From positions 17,118 to 81,117 of the forward strand of contig NZ_VFMJ01000002.1 in assembly GCF_006715005.1 (NCBI RefSeq): a stretch of DNA of 64,000 nt. The letters run 5' to 3'. The position numbers were made by a program, and so were the translations under genes. Positions 59,615 to 64,000 of this stretch are shown here, piece by piece. Source of the DNA: Serratia marcescens. GTDB lineage: Bacteria > Pseudomonadota > Gammaproteobacteria > Enterobacterales > Enterobacteriaceae. Every line of letters begins with the position of its first letter. Position 1 is the stretch's first letter. The notes under the pieces were generated by a model. That model had not been told where the DNA came from. It did no database searches and was given only the letters and a program-made list of their open reading frames with translations.

Positions 59615-62600
59615 TTAGATGTGATAGCCGCGTTTGGCAATAAGCTCTGAGGCAAGTTGACGCGTAACATTGCCGGCATCGACATCGCCGGCCTGCTTTC
59701 TTCGCAGTTCGATCAACTTCGCCGCAGTGCCCTGCGGAAAAGCTTCGGCCAGAATGGCGCGCGCCGTTGACCCACCAACCTGCTCGTACAACAGCCGACG
59801 AAGCGGACTGTCTATCGGTGAAGAGTTCAGCGCCCACAGTTCCAGGGGCCCGAGTGCGTTTTTCAATATTCTGGCAAGCGTGCCACCGCCCTTGATACGA
59901 AAAACGCCCAGGAACGGCACGCCACTCCCGTCGGGCGCCGGGCCAGTGCCGCAACGCTGAAAATTACGCAAGGTAACTTTAGGCACTTTGAAACGGTCGA
60001 CCAGCAGCGCTTCGTCGTCCGGATCGACTTCCATCATGAACAGTGAGTTAGCCGAGCGGAGGATGGCGTCAGGGAAGTCGCGCATATACTGGGAGGACAA
60101 CACGGTGCGGACCCCGAACTTACGTTGTTCACGGTCCTGGGTTTCCAGCATTGGGAAGATAAACGGCACTTTCTTGGCGTTATGCAGTTCGTCATACCCC
60201 TTTGTCTTCACTTCCTGATCCAGCTGTTCCAGTCGATCGATATGTAATGCGTGATAACGCTTATCGACCGCGGCCAGTAACGCGTCTCGGTACTGAGGCA
60301 AAACGAAGTCACCGCCAGCCACCTGCCCGGCAAACAGGAACATGATCCCCGTTTTGAGGTGCCCCTCTTTACTGTCGTCGCCCATAACGTTGTTGAGGTC
60401 AATGGCAATAACCCGGGTGCGGGGGTTAATTACAAATTGTGTGCGCCCAGCCAGCATCTTGAAGTCACCGACTGCGTCGTTCATGCAACGGAACAGATAA
60501 TCCAGCAATTTTTCCTGGCTACCGTCACGCTGGATCTCGCCATAAGCACTTTTAATCTCATCAAGGTTCAAGATCCGGGTCATATCCGACAATTCCGGCA
60601 CCGCCTGAAACTGCGCCAGCTGGGCCTCCCGAACGTACCCGCCTTCGAACAACAGGTCGCGAACCTCATACCACACCGCTTTCTCCCACCAGTCAGCATC
60701 GAACCGCTCGAACAGCCCTAGCTTATCCAAAGCCTCGTCAACACACGCCAGCCCCGGCAGTCCGCGGCTATAGAGCTGAGCACCGCTGGTTTCAGCATTG
60801 ATAGAATAGGCTTTACTGATGGCACGATTGAGAATTTGACGAGTATCCCGCGCGTTCGGCGGTATTCCTGTCTCTGGATCGATACACATTGCGGTCAGCA
60901 TGCTGAGTATCCAGTTGCGCTCAGGAGGGATCGGGTACCGTGCCCCCAACTGGATATCAAACAGGTTCCGGCAATGCGCCTTGTCGTTTTGCAACACGAT
61001 GCCGATCACTTCATCTTTCCGCTCAGGGGGTAAACTGTCCCGCAGCAAAGCAATCTGCCCCTGCATCGAGAACCCCTTATCCACGCCGGCAAAAAACGGC
61101 AGATTTTGCTGGGCACTGGTGATTTGAATATTACCCAGGGCATTAAGTAATACCGATTTACCCGTACCAGATGAACCCGATACCAGGCTGGTCAACTTGT
61201 TCTGCTTACTGGTGGCCAGCCCCACAGGGTAGAGTTTGCCATCCAGCGTGGGGAACAGTGCGTTGCCATCGTCTTCCCAGGCGGAGGCCGGGCGTGTCAG
61301 TGGGGCAAGATTCAGCGCTTGGGATAGCGGCGGATACAGTGGATTAGGACCACTGCCTTTGCTGGATGCCACTAAAGTGGAAACCCAGGCACGAACGGGA
61401 TCGCCGAAGGTTTGTGTCACCTCGCATACGCCCCAGGACTGGAAGGCCTGTGTCAGTAGTGTCAGATTACGGGTCACCGCCTGCGGGCTGTCCCCCCAGG
61501 TAGCCGCCGTTATCGTCATCACGCAGACCGGTTCATTTCTATCAACCTCGGTGAGTGCTGCAATGGACTTCCAAATCGGCCGCAATGTCGGTACGAACGC
61601 CATAAAGTCGAGCGTCCCTTTTTTGACGCCCAGCGCAGCCATCCCGCCAGGCATCACATCCATGCGAACCCGCCAGGGCACCGCGCGCGGTACCAACGCT
61701 TTAAGATGCGCAAACGACTGAGGGGTTTGCGGCCCAAGAACAACAGACAAGGTGCCATGCCACACGCCATTAATGCGCAACATATTGCCCTGCGGGTGTA
61801 CATCCTGATTCATCAGTTGGAAGTTCAGCCAAGGCGCCAGGAATGGCGTATGGTCTTCATCATCACGTACGCCATGCGGCATGATAGGATCGTCCGGCAA
61901 CAACGGCCGCCAGTGTTCGGAGGTGCCGGCGCGGTCAACTTGTTCGCGCAAGGCATGACCAACGGAGTGCGCGTCCAGGCGGCTCAGCAGTACACCTTCC
62001 CCGTTGTCCTTCAGCGCCGTTTCTATACCGCTGAGAAAGGCGTCATGCCTGATTTTTTGCCCCACCATCTCCGCCAACACCGGATTTTGGCCAAAACGCG
62101 CATCAGGACTTTGCTGGATAAGCACCTTGAGGCGCTTGTTTTCGTCCATCAGTTCGTGGGCTGACAACGCCTTGCGCCCGGTATAACACACCAGATAGCA
62201 GCGTTCTCGTGACACCCAGGGGCTTATTTTGGCCACCCGCTCATCGAGAATTTCCTTCAGAGCAATACCGGTACGCCGAATGGAGCGGTATTGAGGTGCC
62301 ATCAGGCGTCTGACCTCTTCTTCCCCGCGCGAGGGATCATCCTCGTAAACCAGGCTGAATTTATGACCATGCCGGCGATATACCGCATTCAGCGATTCGG
62401 TCATGCGTTTGATGCGCCCCATCCAGGAAAACGGCGCATCAGGGGGAGCAGTTTCATCGGTGTCGCAAAAGCTGCCGGCGACGGAGAAGGCCGAACAATA
62501 GTCACCGTCATCGGTCACCAAGATATAGGGGGCCTCCAACTCAGGATGGCGTATACGATCGTCATCTGTCAGGCGGATCACCGTCTGCAAATCACAGTAA

Positions 62601-62677
62601 TCAGGTAAATCCCGCGACACGGCGAAGCGGGATGTTGCAGTAATTATCTCTTCAATCCAGCGGATCGGGCTCAGCAT
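59615..62677 (-). CDS. traU: TraU, transfer ATPase (DotO/IcmB-like)
   Basis: I take the ATG at 62677 (GGAG, 8 bp spacing; a GTG at 62686 is also possible), giving 1,020 residues, the length of R64 TraU. Walker A is SGSSGTGKSVLLNALGN (about 494-510) and a Walker B-like strand RVIAIDLNNVMG follows near 750. It is the VirB4/DotO-class energiser of the type IVB channel. It overlaps the end of traT by 26 bp. Confidence 0.93.
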   Translation of the reverse strand: MLSPIRWIEEIITATSRFAVSRDLPDYCDLQTVIRLTDDDRIRHPELEAPYILVTDDGDYCSAFSVAGSFCDTDETAPPDAPFSWMGRIKRMTESLNAVYRRHGHKFSLVYEDDPSRGEEEVRRLMAPQYRSIRRTGIALKEILDERVAKISPWVSRERCYLVCYTGRKALSAHELMDENKRLKVLIQQSPDARFGQNPVLAEMVGQKIRHDAFLSGIETALKDNGEGVLLSRLDAHSVGHALREQVDRAGTSEHWRPLLPDDPIMPHGVRDDEDHTPFLAPWLNFQLMNQDVHPQGNMLRINGVWHGTLSVVLGPQTPQSFAHLKALVPRAVPWRVRMDVMPGGMAALGVKKGTLDFMAFVPTLRPIWKSIAALTEVDRNEPVCVMTITAATWGDSPQAVTRNLTLLTQAFQSWGVCEVTQTFGDPVRAWVSTLVASSKGSGPNPLYPPLSQALNLAPLTRPASAWEDDGNALFPTLDGKLYPVGLATSKQNKLTSLVSGSSGTGKSVLLNALGNIQITSAQQNLPFFAGVDKGFSMQGQIALLRDSLPPERKDEVIGIVLQNDKAHCRNLFDIQLGARYPIPPERNWILSMLTAMCIDPETGIPPNARDTRQILNRAISKAYSINAETSGAQLYSRGLPGLACVDEALDKLGLFERFDADWWEKAVWYEVRDLLFEGGYVREAQLAQFQAVPELSDMTRILNLDEIKSAYGEIQRDGSQEKLLDYLFRCMNDAVGDFKMLAGRTQFVINPRTRVIAIDLNNVMGDDSKEGHLKTGIMFLFAGQVAGGDFVLPQYRDALLAAVDKRYHALHIDRLEQLDQEVKTKGYDELHNAKKVPFIFPMLETQDREQRKFGVRTVLSSQYMRDFPDAILRSANSLFMMEVDPDDEALLVDRFKVPKVTLRNFQRCGTGPAPDGSGVPFLGVFRIKGGGTLARILKNALGPLELWALNSSPIDSPLRRLLYEQVGGSTARAILAEAFPQGTAAKLIELRRKQAGDVDAGNVTRQLASELIAKRGYHI

Positions 62678-63266
62678 ACAAATCACTCCGGCGGTAAGTA
62701 GGCAAACACCAGCTCGTTAAGGCCTGCGTCGCTGTTTTACCTTCGGGTAACAACAGCGACAGGTCATCGAACACATCAGGGGGAAATACGGGCACGCAGC
62801 CAATGAGGCGTTGCTGCAGGTGTGCCCGCTTGGCCGGTGGCAATCGCAACATGGCGGCGGCAAACTCGCCAACGCGCGCCGTTCCCCATGCCCCTTCCAC
62901 TTCGCGTGCATGGAGCACCATCCAGCGCCACAAACGTTTTCCCTCACGTTGCTGCGCGCGATTGCCGGCAATCATCGCCAGCAAAATCTGACGCTGCAGA
63001 TGAAGGACATTCTTCAGAGACGTGCCTGGGAGCCAGACCAGACGGGCATGCGCGGCGGTGGGGCTGTCGAGATGGCCAGTGAGGTAGCACAAGGTGCATA
63101 CCGCATGGGGTTCATCAAACCCAGCTCGGGCCCCCTGCCACAGCTTGCGAATATGCAGGCCGCAACATTGACAACGTGAACCTTCCATCGGCTGCGGCAA
63201 CGGTGTCTGGGGATCGCCGCTGATATCCAGCGACAATGGGGCCGGCATTAACTGAACGTTAGTCAT
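62652..63266 (-). CDS. traT: TraT, transfer protein with zinc-type cysteines
   Basis: The ATG at 63266 has GGAG 8 bp upstream; 204 residues. Two CxxC pairs (CQCCGLHIRKL near 31-41 and CTLCYLTGH near 57-65) form a probable zinc finger, and the C-terminal half is helical. Corresponds in position to traT of R64 (unrelated to F TraT). R64 traS is not seen between traR and traT. Confidence 0.75.
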   Translation of the reverse strand: MTNVQLMPAPLSLDISGDPQTPLPQPMEGSRCQCCGLHIRKLWQGARAGFDEPHAVCTLCYLTGHLDSPTAAHARLVWLPGTSLKNVLHLQRQILLAMIAGNRAQQREGKRLWRWMVLHAREVEGAWGTARVGEFAAAMLRLPPAKRAHLQQRLIGCVPVFPPDVFDDLSLLLPEGKTATQALTSWCLPTYRRSDLYAEPDPLD

Positions 63267-63371
63267 GGCAGCATCTCCACCCAATGCCGACCGGGGCATC
63301 ATCCGAAATATGTCGCTGTGCCATAGCGCCACTCCATAAAAAACGCTCCGGAAGCCCGGAGCGCGTTTCGT

Positions 63372-63758
63372 TTAACCGACGTTGACCGGTGTCAACCCCA
63401 CCTGTGTTTGCGCCCGTTTGATAATTTCCGGCACCACGATGAGGCAAACGCCAAACAGGATGGACGCTAAGATGTGCCAGGCCTTAACTTGCGGATTATC
63501 TTTCTTGTTTCTGGCAGCTATGAGTCCACCGATAACAAAGAAGACGCCAGCGAACTGCGCGATGGTCAGCGACGACTTGATGCCAGACTTCGCACCTTCA
63601 GCAGCCCGATTTGCCATATCAGCAATATCACCATCGGCAAATGCAGCGACAGGAAGGGCTGCAGCAGCCCCGGATAAAAACGCACTAAGCCGCTGGCGTA
63701 ACCATGTTTTCAGGAAATAAACGCGCACGGAAAGGTTCAGCATCATGTCATTAGGCAT
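63372..63758 (-). CDS. traR: TraR, small membrane transfer protein
   Basis: A 128-residue protein with a signal-like hydrophobic stretch (LSAFLSGAAAALPVAAFADG, about 24-43) and two membrane helices (SLTIAQFAGVFFVIGGLIAA, about 63-82; WHILASILFGVCLIVVPEII, about 94-113). This pilin-like, two-helix layout and the place after traQ agree with R64 TraR, a possible channel subunit. Confidence 0.8.
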   Translation of the reverse strand: MPNDMMLNLSVRVYFLKTWLRQRLSAFLSGAAAALPVAAFADGDIADMANRAAEGAKSGIKSSLTIAQFAGVFFVIGGLIAARNKKDNPQVKAWHILASILFGVCLIVVPEIIKRAQTQVGLTPVNVG

Positions 63759-63836
63759 GATTAACTCCTTGAAAATGAAAATTGTTATTTAATGAAGGAT
63801 GAGAGTGCGCTTACGCGCGGATGAAACCCGGCAGGC

Positions 63837-64000
63837 TTACAGCATGCCAAGGGATTTTTGCAGGGCATCAAGCAGATAAGGACTGCAGACCATCATGATA
63901 CCCAGCGTGAATTTCAGGCTTCCGGTGGAAACGTCCTGGCTGGCCGATAACCCCGTATGCCCATCTTTAAGTGAGCGGCGCCAGGTCAACATCCCCTGCA
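63837..64000 (-). CDS. traQ: TraQ, transfer protein (partial, 3' end only)
   Basis: The last 53 codons of a gene that starts beyond the right edge. The visible residues QGMLTWRRSLKDGHTGLSAS then QDVSTGSLKFTLGIMMVCSP end in LLDALQKSLGML. A C-terminal hydrophobic segment and the position upstream of traR suggest TraQ of the R64 system. There is too little to be sure. Confidence 0.65.
   Translation of the reverse strand, partial: QGMLTWRRSLKDGHTGLSASQDVSTGSLKFTLGIMMVCSPYLLDALQKSLGML

Overview
This window is a contiguous piece of a large conjugative plasmid from a member of the Enterobacterales. The backbone combines an R64/ColIb-type (I-type) conjugation apparatus, a thin-pilus operon, an RepFII-superfamily replicon with CopB and antisense RNA, a ParA/ParG-like partition pair and a leading region with psiA, psiB and antirestriction genes. 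The genus cannot be fixed from the sequence; Serratia- or Klebsiella-like hosts fit the cargo (colicin D-type bacteriocin, DUF2913/STM2901/DUF1493 genes). No antibiotic resistance gene was seen.

Layout: 1-7.2 kb, thin-pilus operon pilL-M-N-O-P-Q-R on the minus strand (pilR cut by the window edge). 7.7-11.3 kb, transfer control and relaxosome: a TraY-like protein, a small HTH regulator, relaxase NikB, NikA and a candidate oriT at 10747-10989. 11.3-22.2 kb, leading region with every gene on the minus strand, reading toward oriT: DUF932, an N6-methylase-like protein, psiA, psiB, a large ParB-like protein, DUF1380, an ArdB/KlcA antirestriction protein and an orphan adenine methyltransferase. Three long GC-rich intergenic segments here are copies of one another. 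Each lies just upstream of a gene whose protein starts with the same short peptide (M-N-T-Q-N-V-N or a variant). I read them as Frpo/ssi-like single-strand promoters that allow early expression in the recipient.

22.5-26.8 kb, a metabolic island (LacI-type regulator, NhaC-type antiporter, PatB/MalY C-S lyase) and a second copy of the small HTH regulator. 26.8-28.8 kb, partition genes with A/T-rich repeats on both sides and a ResD-like tyrosine recombinase. 29.2-33.9 kb, accessory genes on the plus strand: a TIR-like/deoxyribosyltransferase-like protein with an unknown membrane protein (a possible defence pair), an Rpn-type nuclease, and a DUF2913-STM2901-DUF1493 cluster. 34.2-36.7 kb, a colicin D-type bacteriocin and its immunity gene under a LexA box, bracketed by two short ColE1-origin-like remnants. 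36.7-39.6 kb, a LexA-controlled operon encoding a full RecA homologue plus UmuD- and UmuC-like proteins.

A 7,077-bp Tn3-family transposon (39624-46700) sits at the stop codon of umuC, with 38-bp terminal inverted repeats and a perfect 5-bp duplication (TGAAT). It carries tnpA, res, tnpR and a passenger operon of SulP transporter, universal stress protein and a ClpX-type zinc-finger protein. 46.7-49.2 kb is the replicon: origin-side sequence, repA with a TTG start coupled to an 18-residue leader peptide, antisense RNA and copB. 49.3-64 kb is the type IVB-like transfer operon, read right to left: traQ (partial), traR, traT, traU, traW, traX, traY, excA-like, trbA, trbB, trbC, then a small repeat protein and a secreted PLD nuclease.

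How it fits together: thin pilus and T4BSS make the mating channel; NikA/NikB nick oriT so that the plus strand leads with the 11-22 kb region; the genes first to enter block SOS induction and restriction; the rep/par/res functions maintain the plasmid; bacteriocin and SOS mutagenesis genes answer DNA damage.
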